From NCBI GenBank assembly GCA_001563885.1, contig LKMM01000172.1:1-5810 (forward strand): a DNA stretch of 5,810 nt, given 5' to 3'. Each line of letters starts with the position of its first letter. Position 1 is the stretch's first letter. Under the pieces are notes generated by a model, which was not told the origin of the DNA, did not search any database, and saw only the letters and a list, made by a program, of their open reading frames with translations. Shown one piece after another: positions 1 to 5,771 of the stretch. Made by a program: the position numbers and the translations under genes. Source of the stretch: Natrialbaceae archaeon B1-Br10_E2g27. GTDB lineage: Archaea > Halobacteriota > Halobacteria > Halobacteriales > Natrialbaceae.

Positions 1-812
1 TCAAAACCGCCTGGGCGTCGGCATCGACATACCGTGATAGCGACAAACGCGGCGGAGCCAATGGAGCCAGAATCCGCCTCGAGCCACAGCGAAGCTGGGA
101 AGTCAACGAGCCGGCGGAACTGGAAACCGTACTCGAGACGCTCGGGGGAATCCAGGCTGAGTTCAACGAGTCTCGGTCCGACGACGTGCGTGTCTCGCTT
201 GCCGACCTCATCGTGCTTGGCGGAAACGCAGCCGTCGAGCAAGCGGCAGCCGAGGCCGGATACGATATCGAAATTCCCTTCGAACCGGGTCGAACCGATG
301 CGCTCCCAGAGCAGACAGACACCGAGTCCTTCCAGGCACTGAAACCCGACGCTGATGGCTTTCGCAACTACTTTACTGAGGGTGATGTGCTTGAGCGCTC
401 ACCCGAAGAACTGCTCGTCGACAAAGCAGACCTGCTTGACCTGACGCCGGCTGAGATGACGGTGCTGGTCGGCGGGCTGCGCGCGCTTGGTGTGACCTAT
501 CAGAACTCGGATGCCGGCGTCTTCACGGACGAGCCAGGCACGCTGAACAACGACTTCTTCCAGACCGTACTCTCGATGGACTACGAGTGGACGGCAAGCG
601 AAGCGAACGAGCGACTGTACGAACTTCGTGACCGAGAGAGTGGCGACGTCGTCTGGGAAGGGACCCGTGTTGACCTCATCTTCGGGTCGAACTCCAGACT
701 CCGGGCCATCGCCGAAGTGTATGCCGCTGAAGACGGCGAAGCACAACTCGTCAACGACTTCGCCGACGCGTGGCACAAGGTGATGACACTCGATCGCTTC
801 GACCTCGAATAA
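1..812 (+). CDS. katG: Catalase-peroxidase KatG, C-terminal part (5' end outside window)
   Basis: This is the 3' end of a heme catalase-peroxidase, which decomposes H2O2 and organic peroxides in the cytoplasm. The frame is open from base 3 to TAA at 810-812 and gives 269 residues. KatG proteins are usually about 715-740 residues, so roughly the last third is present. The fragment opens in the conserved TAWASASTYR / DKRGGANGARIRL region. It then shows SLADLIVLGG, the PGRTDA..EQTD..SF segment, DGFRNY, LTPAEMTVLVGGLR, a NDFF motif, RVDLIFGSNS.LRA and the terminal AWHKVM.LDRFDLE. All are hallmarks of the KatG C-terminal domain, which in this family carries no heme but supports folding of the active N-terminal domain. 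The distal and proximal heme residues would lie upstream, outside the window. An internal GTG at 186 is not the start, because the homology runs continuously through it. No frameshift is visible. It reads toward glpK with a 110-bp gap. Confidence 0.97.
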   Translation, partial: KTAWASASTYRDSDKRGGANGARIRLEPQRSWEVNEPAELETVLETLGGIQAEFNESRSDDVRVSLADLIVLGGNAAVEQAAAEAGYDIEIPFEPGRTDALPEQTDTESFQALKPDADGFRNYFTEGDVLERSPEELLVDKADLLDLTPAEMTVLVGGLRALGVTYQNSDAGVFTDEPGTLNNDFFQTVLSMDYEWTASEANERLYELRDRESGDVVWEGTRVDLIFGSNSRLRAIAEVYAAEDGEAQLVNDFADAWHKVMTLDRFDLE

Positions 813-813
813 G

Positions 814-819
814 TATAAA
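814..819 (+). promoter_or_regulatory. TATA-box candidate for glpK
   Basis: TATAAA lies 2 bp past the katG stop codon, preceded by the purine-rich stretch CGAATAAG that could act as a BRE. Archaeal spacing of about 25-27 bp would place a transcription start near 841-845, giving glpK a leader of about 80 nt. No better TATA-like sequence lies at leaderless distance from the glpK ATG (about 893-897). The leader contains a short ATG ORF at 851-889 (12 codons plus stop), of doubtful significance. Inference from motif and position only. Confidence 0.35.
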
Positions 820-922
820 GATTCACATCTACCGTCGCCCTCGTGACCAGATGACGGAGACTGGGACTCGAAGTCGTTCCGGTCGATAACCGCCGTCAGC
901 TACGGAGTGTGTTCGCTACGGA

Positions 923-2446
923 ATGTCTGAAAACACGTATGTTGGTTCGATCGATCAGGGAACGACGGGGACACGGTTCATTATCTTCGATCACGGCGGT
1001 ACCGTCGTCTCGAGTGCCTACCGTAAACACGAACAGTTGTATCCGAATCAGGGGTGGGTCGAACACGACCCGATGGAGATTTGGACCAATACCAAACGTG
1101 TAGTAACCGAGGCACTCGAGGACGGCGACATAGAGGCAAGTCAGTTAGAGGCGATCGGGGTCACGAACCAGCGAGAGACCATCGTCCTCTGGGAGCGGGC
1201 AACAGGGAAGCCGATTGCGAACGCGCTCGTCTGGCAAGACCGTCGAACGACGGGTCGGATCGAACGCCTCGAGGCCGAGGGCAAAGTCGACGCTGTCCGG
1301 TACAAAACTGGGCTCGAGCCCGATGCGTACTTTTCGGCACCGAAAGCTGAGTGGCTGCTCGATAACAGCGATCCGATCAAACTCAGCCGGTCGCGTCCCA
1401 GGGATGTCCGCGACCGGGCAGCGGATGGGGAACTACTGCTCGGAACGATCGATAGCTGGCTCATCTATAACCTGACAGGCAATCACGTAACTGACGTTAC
1501 CAACGCCTCTCGAACGATGCTGTTCAATACGTTCGATCTGGAGTGGGATGCCGATCTTCTCGCGGAATTTAACGTTCCTGGCGCTGCGCTCCCGGAGGTC
1601 CGACCGTCCTCGGACGAATCGCTTTACGGACGGACCGATCCGGACGGATTTCTGGGTGCGAGTGTGCCCGTTGGAGCAGCACTCGGCGACCAGCAGGCAG
1701 CGTTGTTCGGGCAGACCTGTTTCGAGCCAGGTGATGCGAAAACGACCTACGGAACAGGGTCGTTCATGCTGATGAATACTGGCGATCGGGCCGTGATGAG
1801 CGAGTACGGACTTCTCACCACGGTCGGTTTTCAACTGTCAGGAGAGCCCGCACAGTATGCACTTGAGGGACCAATATTCATCACTGGAGCCGCAATCGAG
1901 TGGCTCGAACAGCTGTCAGTTATCGAGGACGCAACCGAATCCGAACAGCTTGCCAGAAGCGTCGACTCGACTGATGGCGTCTACTTCGTCCCGGCACTTA
2001 CCGGACTCGGGGCCCCACACTGGGACCAACGCGCTCGCGGCACAATCGTCGGGCTAACACGAGGGACACGACGTGAACATCTGGTTCGTGCGGCCCTCGA
2101 GTCGATCGCCTTTCAGACACGGGATGTCGCCGAGGCGATGGTCGAAGACGCAGCAATCCCACTTTCGACGCTTCGCGTCGACGGTGGCGCTGTCCGGAAC
2201 AACTTTCTCTGCCAGCTTCAGGCAACGATCTTGCACAACGAAATTATCCGACCAGTGGTCAACGAGACGACCGCTCTTGGCGCTGCCTACGCGGCCGGAC
2301 TCGCCGTCGGCTACTGGGACACCGTAGAAGAACTCAAAGAGAACTGGCAGGTCGATCGGACGTTCGTTCCGACAGAAGGGATGAACGTCGACCATCGGTA
2401 CAAACGGTGGCAGGAAGCGATTCTTCGGTCGACGGACTGGGCGTAA
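923..2446 (+). CDS. glpK: Glycerol kinase
   Basis: ATP-dependent glycerol kinase of the FGGY family (507 residues, the normal full length). It phosphorylates glycerol to sn-glycerol-3-phosphate in the cytoplasm, the entry step of glycerol catabolism; glycerol is a major carbon source for haloarchaea living beside Dunaliella. Visible motifs: N-terminal phosphate loop SIDQGTTGTRFIIFD (residues 9-23); glycerol contacts R84-E85 in TNQRET, W104 in VWQDRRT, Y136 in DAYFSAPK, and D256-Q257 in GDQQAALFGQ; nucleotide-side TYGTGSF (275-281); the FGGY C-terminal signature around 373-398; and the adenosine motif DGGAVRNNF (420-428). D256 corresponds to the catalytic Asp of bacterial GlpK. ATG 923 places the first motif at the usual distance from the N terminus; a GGAG at 904-907 is too far upstream (16 nt) to be a convincing SD site. 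No glpF or glpABC genes are adjacent here, so glpK appears monocistronic. It ends 15 bp from the convergent aldolase gene. Confidence 0.97.
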   Translation: MSENTYVGSIDQGTTGTRFIIFDHGGTVVSSAYRKHEQLYPNQGWVEHDPMEIWTNTKRVVTEALEDGDIEASQLEAIGVTNQRETIVLWERATGKPIANALVWQDRRTTGRIERLEAEGKVDAVRYKTGLEPDAYFSAPKAEWLLDNSDPIKLSRSRPRDVRDRAADGELLLGTIDSWLIYNLTGNHVTDVTNASRTMLFNTFDLEWDADLLAEFNVPGAALPEVRPSSDESLYGRTDPDGFLGASVPVGAALGDQQAALFGQTCFEPGDAKTTYGTGSFMLMNTGDRAVMSEYGLLTTVGFQLSGEPAQYALEGPIFITGAAIEWLEQLSVIEDATESEQLARSVDSTDGVYFVPALTGLGAPHWDQRARGTIVGLTRGTRREHLVRAALESIAFQTRDVAEAMVEDAAIPLSTLRVDGGAVRNNFLCQLQATILHNEIIRPVVNETTALGAAYAAGLAVGYWDTVEELKENWQVDRTFVPTEGMNVDHRYKRWQEAILRSTDWA

Positions 2447-2461
2447 GCCCGTCACACGATT

Positions 2462-3475
2462 TCAAGATGGAACGGCCCGTTCGACGGCTGCAATAGCCTC
2501 CTTGACGTCTGCGTCGCCAACGTTCCAGTGCGTACAGAAGCGGACAACGTAGTCGTCGAAGGGGACACCGAGGACGCCCTGGCCCTTACACATCTCCAGA
2601 AACTCTGTCGCTGGAACGTCGGTCTCGAGAAGGACAATGTTCGTCTCAGGCGACTGGACGGTTAGACCGGGGAGTTCGTCGAGACCCGCCGCGAGGCGCT
2701 TGGCCCGCTCGTGGTCCTCGGTAAGCCGGTGTCGGTTTTCGAGGGCGACCATGCCGGGCGCGGCAATGATACCGGCCTGTCGCATACCGCCGCCGAAAAG
2801 TTTCCGGACGCGGCGCGCCCGGTCGATGAACTCCGATGGACCGGCGATCATCGATCCAACCGGCGCTCCCAGCCCCTTCGAGAGACAGAACATCACCGTG
2901 TCGACCGGCTCTACAATGTCGGCAGCACTGACGTCGAGTGCGGCCGCTGCGTTGAACAGCCGTGCGCCGTCGAGATGAACCGGGACACCGAGTTCGTGGG
3001 CTACGTCTGCGGCCGATTCGATATCTTCGCATGCGAGCGCAGTCCCACCCTTGCTATTGTGCGTGTTCTCGAGCGTAAGAAGTCCAGTTCCCGGCCGATG
3101 AAGGTCCGTTTCGACGTAGCCCGCTCGAACCTGCTCCGGTGTGATAACGCCACGGTCGTCACCCTCGATGGCTCGTGTCTGGACTTCGGCGTGCTGGGCG
3201 AGGCCCGCGAGTTCCCATTTGTAGACGTGGCTTTCGGCCTCACAGAGGAGTTCCTGTCCGCGGTCGGTGTGTGTGCGGGCGGCAATCTGGTTACCCATCG
3301 TTCCCGAGGGGACAAACAGCGCTGCTTCCATGTCGAGAATCTCGGCTGCGTGCGCTTCGAGGGCGTTGACCGTCGGATCTTCTTCGTAGACATCGTCGCC
3401 AACCTGGGCGTCGCGAGCCGCCTCACGCATCTCGTCGTTCGGGAGCGTCACGGTGTCGCTTCGCAGGTCTATCAT
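2462..3475 (-). CDS. ltaE: Low-specificity L-threonine aldolase (PLP-dependent, fold type I)
   Basis: This 337-residue protein matches threonine aldolase / beta-eliminating-lyase family enzymes, which cleave L-threonine or allo-threonine to glycine and acetaldehyde using PLP. Evidence: N-terminal IDLRSDTVTLP (residues 2-12); SGTMGNQ (57-63), which binds the cofactor phosphate; H83 in ESHVYKWE, the expected PLP-stacking histidine; HLDGARLFNA with D169 and R172, contacting the pyridine nitrogen and cofactor; CLSKGLGAPVGS with K200 as the Schiff-base lysine; and R312 near the C terminus (VRFCTHW), a candidate substrate-carboxylate ligand. All key residues are intact and the length is typical (about 330-350). 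ATG at 3473-3475 starts directly before the conserved motif. It lies 30 bp downstream of the nitroreductase on the same strand, suggesting co-transcription. Its stop codon is 15 bp from the end of glpK. Exact stereospecificity (L-threo versus L-allo) cannot be read from sequence. Confidence 0.95.
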   Translation of the reverse strand: MIDLRSDTVTLPNDEMREAARDAQVGDDVYEEDPTVNALEAHAAEILDMEAALFVPSGTMGNQIAARTHTDRGQELLCEAESHVYKWELAGLAQHAEVQTRAIEGDDRGVITPEQVRAGYVETDLHRPGTGLLTLENTHNSKGGTALACEDIESAADVAHELGVPVHLDGARLFNAAAALDVSAADIVEPVDTVMFCLSKGLGAPVGSMIAGPSEFIDRARRVRKLFGGGMRQAGIIAAPGMVALENRHRLTEDHERAKRLAAGLDELPGLTVQSPETNIVLLETDVPATEFLEMCKGQGVLGVPFDDYVVRFCTHWNVGDADVKEAIAAVERAVPS

Positions 3476-3505
3476 GGATATGAACGTCCGCGCTCGATCC
3501 TCAAA

Positions 3506-4183
3506 TCAGTCGCCGTCCTCACCAGGGACCTCGAGGCTCGTTTTGGGTGCCGGCTCGAAGCTCTCATAATGAACGAACTCGTCGACTGGACGCCGACCTT
3601 TACGAGTGTTTTCGATGTCCGAGGCGTCCTCGGCGGGGTAGCCAAGGGTCACGAGCATGACGGGTTCGTAGCCATCGGGAATCTCGAAGGTTTCGACGAG
3701 GCCGGCCGGATCGAACCCTTCCATCGGACAGCTTGCGACGCCATGATCCCAGGCTGCGTAGATGAGCGTCATCGCCGCCAGCGCACTCGAGCGGGTCGTC
3801 CAGATCCGGCGTTCGTCTTCGGGCATCTCGTTCATCGCTTCGACGTTCTCGAGCAGCGCCGTCTTGACCTCCTCGTCGGGGATATACTCCTTTGCCAGCC
3901 AATCATCGAAGACGGCGTCGGCGTGTGCAGTGAGGTCGGTCGTTCCGAGGATGACGACAGCAACGGCAGCGTCGGTGACGTGTTCTTGCCCGTAGGCGAC
4001 TTCCGCGAGGTTGGCTTTCGCTTTCTCCTCACCAATGACGAGAAACTCCCAGGGCTGGAGGTTATACCCCGAGGGAGCGAGTGAAGCGGTCTCGAAAATC
4101 GCCTCGAGTGTCTCCTGGTCGATCGGCTCGTCAGTATATTGATGGACTGAGCGTCGCGTCCGGACGATATCGTCGAAATCCAT
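3506..4183 (-). CDS. Nitroreductase-family FMN oxidoreductase (YodC/MhqN-like)
   Basis: A 225-residue protein of the nitroreductase superfamily: homodimeric FMN enzymes using NAD(P)H to reduce nitroaromatics, quinones or related electrophiles. Visible features: N-terminal RTRRSVHQY (residues 8-16), whose Arg/Ser contact FMN phosphate; the signature LAPSGYNLQPWEFLVI (35-50) lining the flavin; the mid-region AVAVVILG (74-81); the helix SSALAAMTLIYAAWDHG (132-148); GVASCPMEGFDP (148-159); PVMLVTLGYP (174-183); and a basic KGRRPVDEFV near 195-204. The overall pattern resembles Bacillus YodC/YdgI/MhqN-type proteins more than NfsA/NfsB. The physiological substrate is unknown. I chose ATG 4181-4183 because family members begin right at MDFDDIV; a TTG at 4190-4192 would add three residues. 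The acidic tail (209-225) is a halophilic trait. It is the first gene of a probable two-gene unit with the threonine aldolase. Confidence 0.92.
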   Translation of the reverse strand: MDFDDIVRTRRSVHQYTDEPIDQETLEAIFETASLAPSGYNLQPWEFLVIGEEKAKANLAEVAYGQEHVTDAAVAVVILGTTDLTAHADAVFDDWLAKEYIPDEEVKTALLENVEAMNEMPEDERRIWTTRSSALAAMTLIYAAWDHGVASCPMEGFDPAGLVETFEIPDGYEPVMLVTLGYPAEDASDIENTRKGRRPVDEFVHYESFEPAPKTSLEVPGEDGD

Positions 4184-4286
4184 ACTGTTCAAAACAACTA
4201 CCGATGTATGTTGCTTCTGCTCGAGGTGATGTTGTCCGGTTGCCCAGTCGTTCGGTAGTTAGGCCAATCGGGGAACATCGCCAAGG

Positions 4287-4325
4287 CTTAAGTCACCGAC
4301 ATTGTATACTATTCACTATACTATG
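4287..4325. promoter_or_regulatory. Operator-like direct repeat upstream of the nitroreductase
   Basis: TATACTAT occurs at 4305-4312 and again at 4317-4324, a direct repeat with a 12-bp period. The same block also forms a partial dyad, GTATA (4304-4308) facing TATAC (4317-4321). It is AT-rich in otherwise GC-rich DNA. It lies about 120-140 bp upstream of the nitroreductase start and overlaps the ATG (4323-4325) of a small plus-strand ORF, as expected for a site between divergent genes. A CTTAAG at 4287-4292 is a possible minus-strand TATA element. HxlR/DUF24 regulators such as Bacillus YodB are known to control nitroreductase genes through TACTAT-type half sites; any equivalence here is only an analogy. 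Confidence 0.4.
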
Positions 4326-4459
4326 CAGCCAGATGACGAACCCCCCGTGAACTCCGGGTGACTGAGGACTCCACTTCGGAAGCCACGGACGACGCTACCC
4401 CCAGTTACGCTACTGACAACACCTCGGAACGTGGTTCTCGGGAATCTGCGAACGACTAG
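4323..4459 (+). pseudogene. Small acidic ORF split by a frame change at a C6 tract
   Basis: ATG 4323 reads MQPDDEPPVNSG and stops at TGA 4359-4361. In the -1 frame a second ORF runs from GTG 4358 to TAG 4457-4459 and encodes 33 residues rich in Asp, Glu, Ser and Thr (start VTEDSTSEATDD, end GSRESAND), a composition typical of disordered haloarchaeal termini. Adding one C to the CCCCCC run at 4341-4346, or a -1 slip on it, joins both into one 45-residue acidic peptide. Reasonable readings are: decayed N-terminal remnant of a divergent gene, sequencing error in a homopolymer, real slippage, or chance. No family is recognisable. The 4-bp GTGA overlap of the two ORFs could alternatively mean two coupled micro-ORFs. 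Confidence 0.22.
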
Positions 4460-4516
4460 CCGTTCGTTCACCGACTCGAGTCCGGTTTCCCCGCACTCTA
4501 CGATCGAACCATCTAT

Positions 4517-4534
4517 TCTAAAATTGTACAATTT
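4517..4534 (+). promoter_or_regulatory. Perfect 14-bp palindrome overlapping the regulator's promoter
   Basis: AAATTGTACAATTT at 4521-4534 is a perfect inverted repeat and strongly AT-rich against the local background. A TATA-like TCTAAAAT at 4517-4524 overlaps its left half, at the right distance for a transcript starting near 4546-4550. An operator overlapping the TATA/BRE region would occlude TBP/TFB, so autoregulation by the winged-helix protein encoded immediately downstream is the simplest reading. This is inference from symmetry and location. Confidence 0.5.
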
Positions 4535-4555
4535 ACACACAACTATTATGCTCAC

Positions 4556-4560
4556 GGAGG
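4556..4560 (+). promoter_or_regulatory. Shine-Dalgarno GGAGG deciding the regulator's start
   Basis: GGAGG is complementary to the archaeal 16S rRNA 3' end. It sits 5 nt before GTG 4566, good spacing. It is 14 nt before ATG 4575, which is too long, and it lies downstream of ATG 4548. It therefore favours GTG 4566 unless the transcript is leaderless from 4548. Confidence 0.45.
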
Positions 4561-4565
4561 GTGTA

Positions 4566-4991
4566 GTGATCGATATGACCGACTCGATGACGGCTCAACT
4601 CGAGCAGGACCTCCAGTGTGAGCGACTGCTCGAGTGTCTCCACGGACTCAACGCACTTGAGACGGAGTGTTATCAGGTGTTAATCGAGGGCGACGCTCCG
4701 ATGACAATCGACGACATCGCCGAACACGTCGACCGTGAGCGTTCGACGACCTACCGAGCGATCCAGCGATTGCTTCAGGACGGATTCGTCGATAAAGCAC
4801 ATATCGCGTGTGATCAGGGCGGCTACTACCACGTCTACTCACCGACCGATTCCTCCCAAATCGCCACCGAGATGCGGCGGACGCTCAACGAATGGTATGC
4901 GACGATGGGCCAGCGAATTCACGAATTCGAAGGAAAATACCAACGTTCCGATGACCGACCACTCTCACTCGAGAAGCCACTCGACCGCTGA
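4566..4991 (+). CDS. TrmB-like winged-helix transcriptional regulator
   Basis: A small haloarchaeal DNA-binding protein (141 residues from GTG 4566; 138 from ATG 4575; 147 from ATG 4548). Numbering from ATG 4575, the core is LNALETECYQVLIEG (25-39), then TIDDIAEHVDRERSTTYRAI (44-63) with the recognition helix in RERSTTYRAIQRLL, then a wing ending GYYHVYSP (83-90). This layout is that of TrmB/COG3355-type predicted regulators. A C-terminal amphipathic helix (about 95-122, EMRRTLNEWYATMG) probably dimerises. There is no sugar-binding domain as in full TrmB, so a small-molecule effector is not evident. Four cysteines (C15, C21, C32, C79) leave redox or metal sensing possible but unproven. A perfect palindrome sits in its promoter, suggesting autorepression. 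Its 3' end overlaps the M20 peptidase start by 41 bp, suggesting co-transcription. Target genes are unknown. Confidence 0.85.
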   Translation: MIDMTDSMTAQLEQDLQCERLLECLHGLNALETECYQVLIEGDAPMTIDDIAEHVDRERSTTYRAIQRLLQDGFVDKAHIACDQGGYYHVYSPTDSSQIATEMRRTLNEWYATMGQRIHEFEGKYQRSDDRPLSLEKPLDR

Positions 4992-5688
4992 CGACGGAGC
5001 CAAGATCCTCCCCTCGCCGGATCGGCTGCAGTCGGAGCTTGCTGAGACGACACTCGAGCTCGTCGCCTTCGATACGGCCAACCCACCCGGGGAGACACGG
5101 GCAATCGTCGACTGGTTCGAGTCGGAACTGGCGGGTCTCGGGCTCGAGACCGATCGATTTGCGGTCGATCCGGACAAGCCAAACCTGCTTGCGTGGCTTT
5201 CGGGAACGAGCGAGCGGTCGCTGTGTTTCAGCGGCCACCTCGACACCGTTCCGTACGACCCCGACGGCTGGTCACGCGACCCCCTCGGTGAACGCGTCGA
5301 CGACCGGCTCTACGGTCGGGGGGCGACGGATATGAAAGGAGCCATCGCGGCGATGGTTACCGTGGCTCGTGGGTTCGCCGAGTCGGGAATTCGTCCACCG
5401 GTGGCGCTCATGTTTGCCTTCGTCAGCGACGAGGAAATCGCCGGCGACGCCGGAACGAAGGCGCTACTCGAGGCCAACCGACTCGAGGTCGACGCCTGTC
5501 TGATCGGCGAACCAACCAGTACTGGCTCCGACCACTCGATTACGGTCGCCGACCGTGGCAGCATCTGGCTCACCGTTCCAATTTTCAGCAGCAAACAGCA
5601 GCATCTCTCACAAAGAGAGAGTAACTGTGTGTCGCTGGGCTTGACACAGAACGTTTGCTGCCATTGTTTTTCGTCCCTGTCGAAGTGA
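4951..5688 (+). pseudogene. M20-family metallopeptidase/deacylase, 3'-truncated
   Basis: The first ~209 codons encode the N-terminal catalytic half of an ArgE/DapE/carboxypeptidase-G2-type zinc amidohydrolase. Conserved elements: FDTANPPGETR (40-50); FSGHLDTVP (93-101) with metal ligand H96 and D98; YGRGATDMKG (121-130) with bridging D127; SDEEIAG (159-165) with general base E161 and ligand E162; and IGEPT (185-189) with ligand E187. The match continues through ADRGSIWLTV (200-209, ending at base 5577). It then changes to a Cys/Ser/Gln-rich tail of 36 residues ending at TGA 5686-5688. Family members run to about 400-430 residues, with a dimerisation lid and a final His ligand that are absent here, so the product should be inactive. 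ATG 4951 gives a sensible N terminus but overlaps the regulator by 41 bp; AGGA at 4931-4934 is a weak SD site. Substrate class (acetylornithine, succinyl-DAP, dipeptide) cannot be assigned. Confidence 0.85.
5588..5661. repeat. Nested inverted repeat (branched secondary structure)
   Basis: GCAGCAAAC (5588-5596) pairs perfectly with GTTTGCTGC (5653-5661). Inside are two independent hairpins: TCTCTC (5604-5609) with GAGAGA (5615-5620) around a 5-nt loop, and TGTGTC (5628-5633) with GACACA (5643-5648), extendable by a G-U pair around a 7-nt loop. The result is a three-way junction about 74 nt long. On the plus strand it is followed by TTTTT at 5667-5671, an arrangement resembling a structured RNA or terminator. 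The pairings are read directly; function is unknown. Confidence 0.6.
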
Positions 5689-5694
5689 CAGCGG
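5675..5694. repeat. Hairpin with bulge
   Basis: CTGTC (5677-5681) pairs with GACAG (5687-5691) around loop GAAGT. The stem extends by CC (5675-5676) to GG (5693-5694) across a bulged C at 5692. It follows the T-run at 5667-5671 on the plus strand. Confidence 0.45.
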
Positions 5695-5755
5695 GCGCTA
5701 TCAAGCACGACCCGCCACCAGCAGTCACTCTCGACCGTCCAGTATACGCGACAAG

Positions 5756-5771
5756 CGTGTTGCCGAACACG
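5756..5771. repeat. Perfect 6-bp hairpin
   Basis: CGTGTT (5756-5761) pairs with AACACG (5766-5771) around the loop GCCG. It is short and could be chance, but it is the fourth compact hairpin within about 190 bp of the segment after the M20 break. Confidence 0.35.

Noticed and set aside
2447..2461. Bidirectional terminator between glpK and the aldolase gene
   Set aside because: The 15-bp gap has no inverted repeat and no T-run; termination must rely on other signals.
2711..4084. Long plus-strand open frame of 457 codons
   Set aside because: It lies antisense to the threonine aldolase and nitroreductase genes, both with full family motifs. The translation has no recognisable domain and arises from the GC-rich codon bias of the true genes.
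4316..4555. Minus-strand 79-codon frame in the intergenic region
   Set aside because: No recognisable motif and no promoter or SD context; it covers the two operator-like sites and is likely chance.
5588..5661. Cloverleaf-like fold as a tRNA gene
   Set aside because: Only two internal arms; no TTCGA-type T arm, no anticodon-arm geometry, and the outer stem is 9 bp rather than 7.
5310..5708. Minus-strand open frame crossing the M20 junction
   Set aside because: It is antisense to the intact M20 catalytic motifs, and its Cys/Trp-rich translation is unlike haloarchaeal proteins. An open frame spanning the junction is coincidental.
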